64,000 bases of DNA, taken from the NCBI GenBank assembly GCA_035307385.1, contig DATGID010000019.1, forward strand, positions 74,464 to 138,463. The letters are read 5' to 3'. The translations under genes and the position numbers were made by a program. This DNA is from DATBHW01 sp035307385 (GTDB lineage: Bacteria; Chloroflexota; Ktedonobacteria; Ktedonobacterales; DATBGS01). Positions 49,826 to 57,775 of the stretch are shown one piece after another. The notes under the pieces are model-generated. The model had not been told where the DNA came from and did not search any database. It saw nothing but the letters and a program-made list of their open reading frames with translations. The stretch's first letter is position 1. Each line of letters starts with the position of its first letter.

Positions 49826-50272
49826 ATGGAATTGAATCTGGACCATCTGGAAGACCAACGCGCGCGTCTGATTCAACAGATTCTGGATGCCGAAGAAGCG
49901 CGCGACAGCGCCGGGCATGTGGCAGTGGCGCAGTTTGACGATCACCGCGAGCGCGTCAATGCGGAATTGGCGCAGCTTCGCCAGCAGCTTACCTGGCTGG
50001 AAAAGGAGATCGGGCAGGCGAAATCGCTGCAACATCCCGTGGCGCAGGATGCCATTGAAGTGGGACATGTCATCACCTTGCAAATTGGCGAGAGCGGCCC
50101 CAGCGATTATGTGCTGGTGAAGGACTTTGGCGGGCGCGCGGTTGGCGAGGCCAAAACGCTTTCGACGCAATCGCCCATTGGTGCGGCGCTGCTGGGCCGC
50201 ACCTCTGGCGAGGTGGTGACAGTGGAGACACCCGGCGGTATGCGCACCATTAAAATTGTCGCGGTACAGTAA
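49826..50272 (+). CDS. GreA/GreB family transcription elongation factor-like protein
   Basis: A 148-residue protein (longer if GTG 49778 is used). An N-terminal coiled coil (LEDQRARLIQQILDAEEARD and LRQQLTWLEKEIGQAKSL) and the C-terminal GreA domain (VITLQIGESGPSDYVLVKDF, QSPIGAALLGRTSGEVVTVE, TPGGMRTIKIV) fit the family. Upstream codons encode LLTAEGEQKM, similar to the LTxEG start of GreA, so the true start may be 49778 or 49775. ATG 49826 has a strong GGGGGAA site. The acidic coil tip (normally D-x-x-E-N for GreA activity) is not conserved, so it may bind polymerase without cleavage stimulation. Confidence 0.75.
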   Translation: MELNLDHLEDQRARLIQQILDAEEARDSAGHVAVAQFDDHRERVNAELAQLRQQLTWLEKEIGQAKSLQHPVAQDAIEVGHVITLQIGESGPSDYVLVKDFGGRAVGEAKTLSTQSPIGAALLGRTSGEVVTVETPGGMRTIKIVAVQ

Positions 50273-50347
50273 GCGCCAATCATGGTAGGGGCGCTGTGAC
50301 GCCTGCGGCTCGCGCGCCCGTCCTTTCTCCCGGAGGGAGTTTGTTCG

Positions 50348-51994
50348 ATGCTTGAACATGTTCTCGGCGGCTGGCTGATTGCCCGCGCACTCAAGCGCGA
50401 GGGCGTGGAAGTGGTTTTTACGCTCAGCGGCGGGCATATTGCCCCGATCTATGATGGCTGTCTGCGCGAGGGGATTCGGGTGATGGACACCCGGCACGAG
50501 CAGGCGGCTGTGCACGCCGCCGAGGGCTGGGCCAAGGTCACGCGCAAGCCAGGCGTGGCGCTGCTGACGGCTGGCCCTGGCGTGACCGACGGCGTGACGG
50601 GACTGGCAAATGCGTATCTGGCGGGCAGCCCCATGCTGGTGTTTGGTGGGGCCGCGCCGGTGCATCAATGGGACCGTGGCGCGCTGCAAGAGATGGGCGC
50701 GATCGAACTGGTGCGACCGATTACCAAGTGGGCGCGTACGGTGGTCGAGACGGGGCGACTGGAGGAGTATACCGGCTTTGCCTTTCGCCAGGCGACGAGC
50801 GGCAAGCCCGGCCCGGTCTTCCTGGAATGCCCGATGGATGTCCTGAGCAACATCATTCCCGATGCGCAGGCGACGCATCTGGGCGAGGGCTATCGCACCG
50901 CAGGCAAACAGCCCGGCGACCCAAAGCTGATTGGGCAGGCCGCCGAAGTCTTGCAGAAGGCCGAACGCCCGGTGATTATGGCGGGCACCGCCGTCTGGTG
51001 GTGCGATGCCGCTGCGCCTTTGCGTGCATTTGCCGAACGGGTGCAGGCTCCGGTCTTCCTGAATGGCGGCGGGCGTGGCAGCCTGCCGCCCGATGACCCG
51101 CTCTTTTTCTCGCTGGCGCGGCGCACAGCGCTGGGCGGTGCGGACGCGATTGTGCTGGTGGGGACTAAGCTCGATTTCCGGCTGAACTTTGGCGAAGCCC
51201 CGCTCATTCCTGCCGACGCGAAGGTGATCTGGCTCGATATGGCGGCGGAAGATATTGGCGTGAATCACGGGGCGACGGTGGGCATTGCCGGAGATGTAGG
51301 CGTGGTGATGACGCAGATTGCCGAAGCGCTGGAGAAGCCGCTCCGCCACGACGAGTGGCTGGGAGCGATTCGCCAGGACGAAGAGAAGAAACAGCAGGCC
51401 GATGAAGCGCTCTTGCGCTCCGATCAGACGCCGATACATCCGATGCGGCTCTGCGCGGAGATTCGCGATTTTCTTGACCGCGACGCAATTGTCGTCGGCG
51501 ATGGCGGCGATATCGTCAGCTTCGGCGGGCGCGTGATTCAGATGTATGGGCCAGGCCAATGGCTGGACCCCGGCCCGATGGGCTGCCTGGGCGTGGGCAC
51601 AGGCTACGCGCTGGCGGCCAAGCTGGCAAAGCCGGATAAGCAGGTGCTGATTTTGCACGGTGACGGGGCCTTCGGACTGAATGGCATGGAGTTCGAGACG
51701 ATGGCCCGCCACAATCTGCCGGTGGTTTCGGTGATCGGCAACGATGGGCAATGGGCACAGATCAAGCACCCTCAGAAGGACGCTTTGGGACACAGCACGG
51801 CGGCTGATCTGGCTCCCAAGATTCGCTATGATCGCATGGTGGAGGCGCTGGGCGGCTACGGCGAGATGGTGGAGCGCCCGGAAGATATTCGTCCGGCGCT
51901 GGAGCGCGCGTTTGCCTCGGGCAAACCGGCGTGCGTGAACGTGATTACCGATCCAACGGCGCGTTATGGTCGCAGCACGAACGCGGCCTATTAG
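50348..51994 (+). CDS. thiamine-diphosphate enzyme, acetolactate synthase/2-hydroxyacyl-CoA lyase-like
   Basis: A 548-residue ThDP enzyme. The catalytic Glu E51 is in RHEQAAVHAAEG, the pyrophosphate motif is HGDGAFGLNGMEFETMARHN ending with GNDGQW, and LTAGPGVTDGVTGLANAYL is the usual PYR loop. The Q-x-P-L FAD residues of acetolactate synthase are not obvious, and no ilvN lies nearby. The closest match by eye is the oxalyl/2-hydroxyacyl-CoA lyase branch, which would suit a CoA-dependent alpha-oxidation route with the acyl-CoA genes. Substrate assignment is inference. GGAGGGAG precedes ATG 50348. Confidence 0.8.
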   Translation: MLEHVLGGWLIARALKREGVEVVFTLSGGHIAPIYDGCLREGIRVMDTRHEQAAVHAAEGWAKVTRKPGVALLTAGPGVTDGVTGLANAYLAGSPMLVFGGAAPVHQWDRGALQEMGAIELVRPITKWARTVVETGRLEEYTGFAFRQATSGKPGPVFLECPMDVLSNIIPDAQATHLGEGYRTAGKQPGDPKLIGQAAEVLQKAERPVIMAGTAVWWCDAAAPLRAFAERVQAPVFLNGGGRGSLPPDDPLFFSLARRTALGGADAIVLVGTKLDFRLNFGEAPLIPADAKVIWLDMAAEDIGVNHGATVGIAGDVGVVMTQIAEALEKPLRHDEWLGAIRQDEEKKQQADEALLRSDQTPIHPMRLCAEIRDFLDRDAIVVGDGGDIVSFGGRVIQMYGPGQWLDPGPMGCLGVGTGYALAAKLAKPDKQVLILHGDGAFGLNGMEFETMARHNLPVVSVIGNDGQWAQIKHPQKDALGHSTAADLAPKIRYDRMVEALGGYGEMVERPEDIRPALERAFASGKPACVNVITDPTARYGRSTNAAY

Positions 51995-52000
51995 ACACTG

Positions 52001-52032
52001 CGGGGCGAGATGATGGCTTCGATCTCGCCCCG
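52001..52032. terminator. 11-bp perfect hairpin after the ThDP enzyme gene
   Basis: CGGGGCGAGAT (52001-52011) pairs with 52022-52032 around a 10-nt loop. ATCTTTCA follows. It is 7 nt after the stop. Confidence 0.65.
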
Positions 52033-52076
52033 ATCTTTCAGGCTTATAGCAGAGATTTCCCTCGTTGGAAGAAAGG

Positions 52077-52691
52077 ATGAGGTGGTTGAGGAGCATGGCT
52101 AAGCTGCTGGAACAGGTTCGGACTCACCTCTCTTCGGCCAATATCGATCAGCAGGTGGAGGCGGCACATCAGCTTGCTGAGCAGCGCCAGTGGGACGCGC
52201 TGCCCGATTTGCTGCGGCTGCTGCGGCAGGACGAGTGTGGCTATTCGGTGGCGCAGGCGCTGCGGGCCTTTGGGCCGGAGGTGTGCGATCAGGTGGGCTT
52301 GCTGCTGCTGGATGAAAACAAGGCGGTGCAGTATCGGGCGGCCTGGACGTTGGCAGCCTTTGGCGATAAGCGCGCGGTGAAGCCGATGCTGGCGGCGCTC
52401 TCCGAACCCTATTTCCACGAGCCGTTTCTGCCGACCCTGAGCCGGATGGGCGTCCCCGACTTCGATGGCATGCTGGTCAAGGAGCTTGCCAGGCATCACC
52501 AGGATACCAGCTATCCTTCGGCGAGCTTTCGCGCCTCGGCATTCCTCTGGGCGATGGCGCAGATGCACACGCCCGCCGGGGTGCATCTGGCCCCACACTT
52601 CACCCAGGACCACCACGATAAGTTGGTGCGCCAGCGGGCGCAGCGCTACCTTGAAGCGGTCGGCTCCAATCGCCACGAGCAGGCAGGATAA
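52077..52691 (+). CDS. HEAT-repeat protein
   Basis: A 204-residue alpha-helical protein. Repeats such as DQQVEAAHQLAEQRQWDALP, DLLRLLRQDECGYSVAQALRAFG, VGLLLLDENKAVQYRAAWTLAAFG and AVKPMLAALSEPYFHEPFLP are HEAT/PBS-lyase-like. The domain is for protein binding; no enzyme residues are expected. The start is uncertain: ATG 52077 has GGAAG 6 nt upstream, whereas ATG 52095 lies right after GAGGAG. It converges on the acetyltransferase gene with 16 nt between stops. Confidence 0.8.
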   Translation: MRWLRSMAKLLEQVRTHLSSANIDQQVEAAHQLAEQRQWDALPDLLRLLRQDECGYSVAQALRAFGPEVCDQVGLLLLDENKAVQYRAAWTLAAFGDKRAVKPMLAALSEPYFHEPFLPTLSRMGVPDFDGMLVKELARHHQDTSYPSASFRASAFLWAMAQMHTPAGVHLAPHFTQDHHDKLVRQRAQRYLEAVGSNRHEQAG

Positions 52692-52707
52692 GAACGTCGA
52701 GAGTCCG

Positions 52708-53313
52708 CTATGACTGCTGGGGAGTGCCGCTGGTCGGCCAGCGGGGATCGCTGGGGATCAGGCTGAAGATCAGGGTGTCGCTGACGCTGCCATCGGGAGC
52801 CAGGCGCTCATTGCGCAGCCGGGCCTCTTGAATGAAGCCCAGGCGCTGGGCGACTGCCGCGCTGCGGGTATTCAAAGCGTTGCAGCGAATCTGCACGCGC
52901 TGCGCGCCAAGCTGCACGAAGAGAAAATCAGCGAGGAGCCGCACCGCCTCTGTCATATAGCCATGCCCCTCTGCTGAGGCGCGCAGCCAGTAGCCAACCT
53001 CAAAGAAGCGCAGTTCCCAATCGTGGATATGGAAGCCGGTGCCGCCGAGAAACGCTCCGGTTGCACTATCCCAGATGCTGAGCGTGAAATTCTCGCGCAG
53101 CAGCCATTTCGCCATGCTGCGGATGATAAAATCGCGGGACTCCTCGACGCTCTGATGTTCATCGGCAAAGGGCAGCCAGGGACGCAGATGATCGCGTGAT
53201 TCTTGCACGGCTGCCCGGAGCGCTTCGGCATCCTCGACGCGATAGGGACGCACGATGACACGCTCGCCGCGCAGTTCGTCGAAGATGGGAATGAGGGTGC
53301 GGTACTGACTCAT
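52708..53313 (-). CDS. GNAT family N-acetyltransferase (RimJ/RimL type)
   Basis: A 201-residue acetyltransferase. ERVIVRPYRVEDAEALRAAV, then FEVGYWLRASAEGHGYMTEA (with the acetyl-CoA loop R/A-x-x-G-x-G/Y), and ALNTRSAAVAQRLGFIQEA form the RimJ/RimL pattern. The family modifies N-terminal amines of ribosomal proteins or small molecules; the substrate is not decided. It is followed by the zinc-ribbon gene on the same strand, separated by 61 nt, so the two may be co-transcribed from the right. Confidence 0.88.
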   Translation of the reverse strand: MSQYRTLIPIFDELRGERVIVRPYRVEDAEALRAAVQESRDHLRPWLPFADEHQSVEESRDFIIRSMAKWLLRENFTLSIWDSATGAFLGGTGFHIHDWELRFFEVGYWLRASAEGHGYMTEAVRLLADFLFVQLGAQRVQIRCNALNTRSAAVAQRLGFIQEARLRNERLAPDGSVSDTLIFSLIPSDPRWPTSGTPQQS

Positions 53314-53374
53314 GTGCTGCTTCTTTCGCTTGGCATTGGTCCAGATGCATGATTGCAGATAGGACTATGCTTCT

Positions 53375-53986
53375 TCAGGGAATGAGGGTGAGAAGATACA
53401 GCCCGATGCCTAGCAGCGGCAAAACAAAGCCGACAGCGCCGAGGATGATGCCCGCGACGGCGAAGCCGAGGCCCATCGTTTGCCCTCCATCGTGGCCTAT
53501 CCTGGCTTTTGCCAGCAGCCCAAAGATGAACGTGATCAACGCTGGCACCCAACAGATGATGGCGAAGATCAAGAGGACACCGAGGGTCGTGGAGCTTTGG
53601 GGCCCTTCGAAATGTGTCGAAGCAGCATCCCAGACATCGATGATGAGGTCAAAGAGCGCCAGGATGATGCCCACGATGCCCACGACCAGCGAGGTAACGG
53701 CAAAGCCGGAGAAGCGCGTCTTCAACCAGAGCGGCACCACTCCTGGCTGTAGAGCGAGCGCTTGCTGGCCCGGCAAGGGTTGAATCGCAGTCTGCCCGAT
53801 ACTGGCTGCGGGCTGAAATGCTTTGCCCGGACCCGTTGGGGGCTGGAATGGTTCGCTGTAATGGGTATGAGGCGGCGCGTTTGCTGCCTGAGCAGCTGCT
53901 TGACCCGCGCCGCAGTGTGGGCAATATGTGACTTCAGGCTGTAGCTGCCTGCTGCAATAGGCGCATACTTGGATGTCCGTCTGCAT
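53375..53986 (-). CDS. zinc-ribbon membrane protein, DUF4190-like
   Basis: A 203-residue protein. The N-terminal zinc ribbon (CAYC-x(10)-YCPHCG) is followed by a Pro/Gln-rich linker (27-90) and three membrane helices (about 95-120, 135-160, 170-200), with SLVVGIVGIILALFDLIIDV and FAVAGIILGAVGFVLPLLGIG. This is the DUF4190-type arrangement, seen often in Ktedonobacteria and Actinobacteria, role unknown. GAAGGAAGGG precedes ATG 53986. It is the third zinc-ribbon protein of this kind in the window, after those at 22016 and 43389. Confidence 0.78.
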   Translation of the reverse strand: MQTDIQVCAYCSRQLQPEVTYCPHCGAGQAAAQAANAPPHTHYSEPFQPPTGPGKAFQPAASIGQTAIQPLPGQQALALQPGVVPLWLKTRFSGFAVTSLVVGIVGIILALFDLIIDVWDAASTHFEGPQSSTTLGVLLIFAIICWVPALITFIFGLLAKARIGHDGGQTMGLGFAVAGIILGAVGFVLPLLGIGLYLLTLIP

Positions 53987-54004
53987 GCTTACCCTTCCTT
54001 CTGC

Positions 54005-54049
54005 AAGAGAGGCCAGGTCGTCACAGGCAATGACGACCTGGCCTCTCTT
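54005..54049. terminator. perfect 19-bp hairpin after resB
   Basis: AAGAGAGGCCAGGTCGTCA (54005-54023) pairs with 54031-54049 around a 7-nt loop. It lies between the resB stop (54100) and the next start on the same strand (53986), so it ends the resB message. Confidence 0.75.
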
Positions 54050-54099
54050 TGAGTAACTGCCAGCCCTGAGCGTTTCAGCCTGGGTCTGCGGCTGGCGAG

Positions 54100-56004
54100 T
54101 TAGTCGCCAGCCGTCACGTGTTTCTTCTCGGCGGAAGGTTCGGCTTCTTCCTGGCTCACGCTTGCTTCTCCTGCGATCTCGGTCATATCAGGCGCGTCAG
54201 CTTCGCTGGCTTGCGTCTCGTCAACTTCGGCTGCGACGTTGAGCGCGGTGTCGGTTTCCTCGACCGCTTCGGCTTTGGCTTTTGCCGCTGCTGAGCGCTT
54301 GCTAGATTGCGTAACTTTGGGTTTCGGCTTTGCTGGTGTGCTGGCCTCGGGCGGGTCTTTGAGCGCTTCGCGTGGCGCGGCGCGACTGGTTCTGGCATCC
54401 AGGGCTAGCAAGTCGCGGGCCAGCATGTTGAAGTCGCGCTGGACGTTGATGAAGTGCTCTTTCAGCCCGGCGAACTGGACATGCCCATCGCGGAAGCGAA
54501 TCCAGACGCGGCGCTGGGGGAAGTAGAAGGTGACGCACAGGCTCAGGATGAGCAGCGCCGAAATCGGCCAGATCAGCGGTGAGCCGGAGTCTTTGGTGAT
54601 GAGCAGCACGGTGCCCTCTTTGACCAGCTTGACGTTGAGCGTCCAACCTTTGAGCTTGACGGCCTGGCCGAGATTGAGCGCCGCGAACGCCTTCTCGCAC
54701 GAAAGATTGCTTTGCGAGAGGTCGATGATGGGCGCGCTGTGGCCTGAACCTGAAATGCCGCAGAAGGTTGGGTTGTTTTTAAGGTCGCTGCCATTGACGA
54801 TGACGGCCCAGCCGTCGGGCGTTTGCGTGGCGGCGATGTTCATATCCTGCTGGATGTTGGGAATGGGGATGTTTTCCGCCACGCTGACGGGAACACTGTT
54901 GCCGGTGTTGGGGTTAATGTCGTTCAGGTTTTCATTGAGGACCGGCTTCTGATTGAAGATGACGTTGCCCTTGGCGTCGGTAATGGTAATCCAGGCGTAG
55001 AGAATGAACGATGCCTGGTGGAAGGTGACGCCATGATAGGTAAGCGGGTCGTTGACGCGGATGCGCTGCTGGGCGACCTGCTTGCCGTCCTGGAAGATGG
55101 TCAGATCGGTATAGAAGTCGGTTGGCTGGCCGGTGGTCGGGTTGAAGGTGGCGACGAATTGATCGGAGCGGTATTCGATGTTGTGCGCGGTGCCGATGGG
55201 ATAGACCACGCCCGATTCGCCATCGGGCAGCGGCTGGGTATAGCTGAATCCCGCCAGGTTTTGCAAATAGTTGTAGATGGGGGCTGGCAGGATGTGTTCC
55301 GCCATGCTGTTGGTGCCGAAGCCGTGCCAGTCGGTGACGACCGTTGCCAGCATCAGCGAGACCAGGCAGGCATGGAAGACAAAGGTCGAGAGCGTGGCCC
55401 AGGTGTTCTTATAGGCATAAAGATAGGTGACGCCGTTATCGCTGCCGCTCTCTTTGGACTTGACCCGGAAATATCTCTTGCGGAAGAAGCGCCGAATGCC
55501 CTCGACATCCTGGTCGGTATCGAACTCCTGGCGCGCCAGCGCGTTTTGATAGAAACGATCATTGGTGCGCACCGCCGGGTTGCGGAAGTTGTACCAGATG
55601 CCTGGCGCGCGGTTCAGCGTGCAGACGGCGACGTTGATTGCCAGCAGCACCATGATGGCCTTGAAATACCACATGGAAAAGATGGTGAAGAAGCCCAGGC
55701 CGTTGAAGATGGTGGTCCAGGTCTGGCCGTATTTTGCCCCCATTTCCGAAGTGACCCACAGGGCATAATCGGCGGGGGAAGAGGTGATTTCTACCGGCGC
55801 TTGAATGACGATGATGCCAATGATACAGATAGCCGTGATCAAGGCGATCAAGACAATCGCCGTTTTGACGGAGCTAAAAAAGCCCCAGAGCGAATTGATG
55901 GGGTGCTTCCAATAGCGCCTGAAACGGTTCGGGCGTTTGGCTGGCGCGGCTTTGGTGGCGGCGCGCCGGTGGCTGACGACCCGTGGAGCTTGTGTTGTTG
56001 CCAT
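54100..56004 (-). CDS. resB: cytochrome c biogenesis protein ResB
   Basis: A 634-residue membrane protein. ResB works with ResC/CcsA to attach heme to apocytochrome c on the outer face of the membrane. Visible are the first helix pair (SLWGFFSSVKTAIVLIALITA, then WYFKAIMVLLAINVAVCTLN), the motif LSTFVFHACLVSLMLATVVT, the big extracytoplasmic domain with LTYHGVTFHQASFIL, and a last helix PLIWPISALLILSLCVTFYF. A long acidic Ala/Glu tail (about 555-634) is unusual. No ResC is in the window. A promoter TTGCGC-N17-TATAAT lies upstream. The start is ATG 56004. Confidence 0.92.
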   Translation of the reverse strand: MATTQAPRVVSHRRAATKAAPAKRPNRFRRYWKHPINSLWGFFSSVKTAIVLIALITAICIIGIIVIQAPVEITSSPADYALWVTSEMGAKYGQTWTTIFNGLGFFTIFSMWYFKAIMVLLAINVAVCTLNRAPGIWYNFRNPAVRTNDRFYQNALARQEFDTDQDVEGIRRFFRKRYFRVKSKESGSDNGVTYLYAYKNTWATLSTFVFHACLVSLMLATVVTDWHGFGTNSMAEHILPAPIYNYLQNLAGFSYTQPLPDGESGVVYPIGTAHNIEYRSDQFVATFNPTTGQPTDFYTDLTIFQDGKQVAQQRIRVNDPLTYHGVTFHQASFILYAWITITDAKGNVIFNQKPVLNENLNDINPNTGNSVPVSVAENIPIPNIQQDMNIAATQTPDGWAVIVNGSDLKNNPTFCGISGSGHSAPIIDLSQSNLSCEKAFAALNLGQAVKLKGWTLNVKLVKEGTVLLITKDSGSPLIWPISALLILSLCVTFYFPQRRVWIRFRDGHVQFAGLKEHFINVQRDFNMLARDLLALDARTSRAAPREALKDPPEASTPAKPKPKVTQSSKRSAAAKAKAEAVEETDTALNVAAEVDETQASEADAPDMTEIAGEASVSQEEAEPSAEKKHVTAGD

Positions 56005-56046
56005 GTATCTCTTGCTTCCTGTCCTGGCGATTCTTCTGCGCTCCAT

Positions 56047-56075
56047 ATTATACTGGAGCATGCGGATACGCGCAA
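56047..56075 (-). promoter_or_regulatory. promoter of resB
   Basis: On the minus strand, TTGCGC (56070-56075), 17-nt spacer, TATAAT (56047-56052). The leader is about 36 nt. Confidence 0.6.
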
Positions 56076-56129
56076 GGTTAAGCTCAACTATAGCTGTACT
56101 GTATCTGATCTGAAAAGAAGAGGAACGCT

Positions 56130-56606
56130 ATGCCGAGGGATATTGAGACATTGGATGCGGCGACGGCGAAAGCGCAATTTCGGATCGGCGTTTTTGGCGT
56201 GATTATCGAGGATGGCAAGGTGCTGCTCTCGCTGCGGCGCGATATTGAGTGGTGGAACTTGCCCGGCGGCGGCATGGAATTGGGTGAGACGGTGGATGAG
56301 GCGCTCTGCCGCGAGGTGCTGGAGGAAACCGGCCTCCAGGTGCTGGTTGGGCGGCTGGTGGGCGTCTATTCCAAGCCGCAAAAGCAAGAGGTGGTGCTGA
56401 CGTTCCTCTGCTCGATTACGGGCGGCGCATTGGCAGAAACGGAAGAGGTGCGCGAAAGTCGCTTTTTTGCCCCCGATGCGCTGCCGATCAATACGCTGCC
56501 CAAACATGCCGAGCGCGTGCGCGATGCCCTCCTGGGCGGGCCAGAGGCGGTGGTGCGCGCCCAACGTTCCAGCACCCAGGCAGATCAACAGTTGCCAGGT
56601 ACATGA
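56130..56606 (+). CDS. Nudix hydrolase
   Basis: A 158-residue enzyme. The Nudix box is complete: GGGMELGETVDEALCREVLEE then TGLQV, which fits GX5EX7REUXEEXGU. N-terminal FRIGVFGVIIEDGKVLLSLRR and the LVGVYSKPQKQEVVLTFLC strand complete the fold. It cleaves a nucleoside-diphosphate-linked substrate. It is divergent from resB. AGAGGAA precedes ATG 56130. Confidence 0.92.
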   Translation: MPRDIETLDAATAKAQFRIGVFGVIIEDGKVLLSLRRDIEWWNLPGGGMELGETVDEALCREVLEETGLQVLVGRLVGVYSKPQKQEVVLTFLCSITGGALAETEEVRESRFFAPDALPINTLPKHAERVRDALLGGPEAVVRAQRSSTQADQQLPGT

Positions 56607-56782
56607 TCAATATCCTGGCGGATGAGCGCTAGACGTTCAGGGTTCTATCCCCTATAATCAAACTGGACTGGAATATCAGGCGCTCAGGCACGCGGTAGTA
56701 AGGATGAGCTTGCCATCGGGTGTATCCTGGTGTCTGGAAGCTGCATTTGCAGGTATCCCAAAAGAGATCGAGGAAAACCGGC

Positions 56783-57766
56783 ATGGCAACGATTTTAGTG
56801 GTTGAGGATGAGCCTTTGATTGCCGGGCTGCTGCGCGAGACCTTGAGCGCTGAGGGATATACACCGATCATCGCGCATACCGGCGAGGAGGCGGTGCATG
56901 TCGCCCTGCGTGAGACGCCGCAACTGGTGATTTTAGATATTATGCTGCCTGGGATGGATGGCTTTGCCGTCGTGAAGACGCTGCGGGCCAATCTCAAGAC
57001 GGCCCATATTCCGATTATTATGCTCAGCGCGCGCCACGATACGGCTGATAAGATACGTGCGTTTGAAGAGCGCGTCGATGATTACCTGACCAAGCCCTAT
57101 AATACCGACGAACTGCTGGCGCGCATCCGCACGCAGCTTCGGCATGTGGAGGAAAACTGGCTGCACCCGCTTACGGGGTTGCCAGGAGGTGTGCAGGTGG
57201 AGCGTGCCATTATGGCGATGCTGGGGCAGAAATCGCCCTGGAGCCTGCTGTACCTGGACCTGAACAACTTCAAGGCATATAACGATGCCTATGGCTTTTT
57301 GCGCGGCAATGAGATGATTCGGGTGCTGGCGCGCATCAGCCTGGATGTGGTCCGGCGGCTGGGGAACGAGACCGATTTTGTGGGGCACGTGGGTGGCGAT
57401 GACTTTGTCGTGGCGACAACTCCTGATCGCGCGGTTTCTATCTGCCAGGCGTTGATGGAGGCGTTTGATCGCTCGCGCGAGTTGTTCTATAACGAGGAAG
57501 ATTTGCTGCGCGGCGCGATTCTTTCTTCTGATCGGCAAGGGAATGCCTGCTTCTATCCGCTGGTGGGCCTGGCAATTGGCGTGGTGACGAACGAGTATCG
57601 CCCGGTGCGCAGCATTGAGGAAGTGAGCCGCGTGGCCGCCGAGGTCAAGAAGAAGGCCAAGGAATCCGAGCACAGCGCCTACTACATCGACCAGCGCGGG
57701 CCTCAATTTCCACCGCGTCCGGAATATCATCTGGCCCACTTCCCCGAACCGGTTGACCTGGGCTAG
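56783..57766 (+). CDS. response regulator with GGDEF-type domain
   Basis: A 327-residue protein. The receiver domain has D52 (LVILDIMLPGMDG), acidic pocket EDE at 8-10 and K104 (DDYLTKPY). The output is a diguanylate cyclase domain with LTGLPGGVQVE at its start and HVGGDDFVV (GGDDF, 204-208). The GGDDF variant may retain activity. The I-site is altered: NETD occupies the RxxD position five residues before the motif, so product inhibition is likely lost. No histidine kinase is near. A TATAAT at 56653-56658 may belong to its promoter. ATG 56783 has CGAGGAAAA upstream. Confidence 0.9.
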   Translation: MATILVVEDEPLIAGLLRETLSAEGYTPIIAHTGEEAVHVALRETPQLVILDIMLPGMDGFAVVKTLRANLKTAHIPIIMLSARHDTADKIRAFEERVDDYLTKPYNTDELLARIRTQLRHVEENWLHPLTGLPGGVQVERAIMAMLGQKSPWSLLYLDLNNFKAYNDAYGFLRGNEMIRVLARISLDVVRRLGNETDFVGHVGGDDFVVATTPDRAVSICQALMEAFDRSRELFYNEEDLLRGAILSSDRQGNACFYPLVGLAIGVVTNEYRPVRSIEEVSRVAAEVKKKAKESEHSAYYIDQRGPQFPPRPEYHLAHFPEPVDLG

Positions 57767-57775
57767 CGCGCTGCT

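Noticed and set aside
49643..52096. Long open frame of 817 codons on the minus strand
   Set aside because: It lies opposite the greA-like and ThDP enzyme genes, whose products match known families; its product is rich in Arg/His with no domains, as expected for the reverse of GC-rich genes.
54823..56202. Open frame of 459 codons on the plus strand
   Set aside because: Opposite resB, which is a clear family member.
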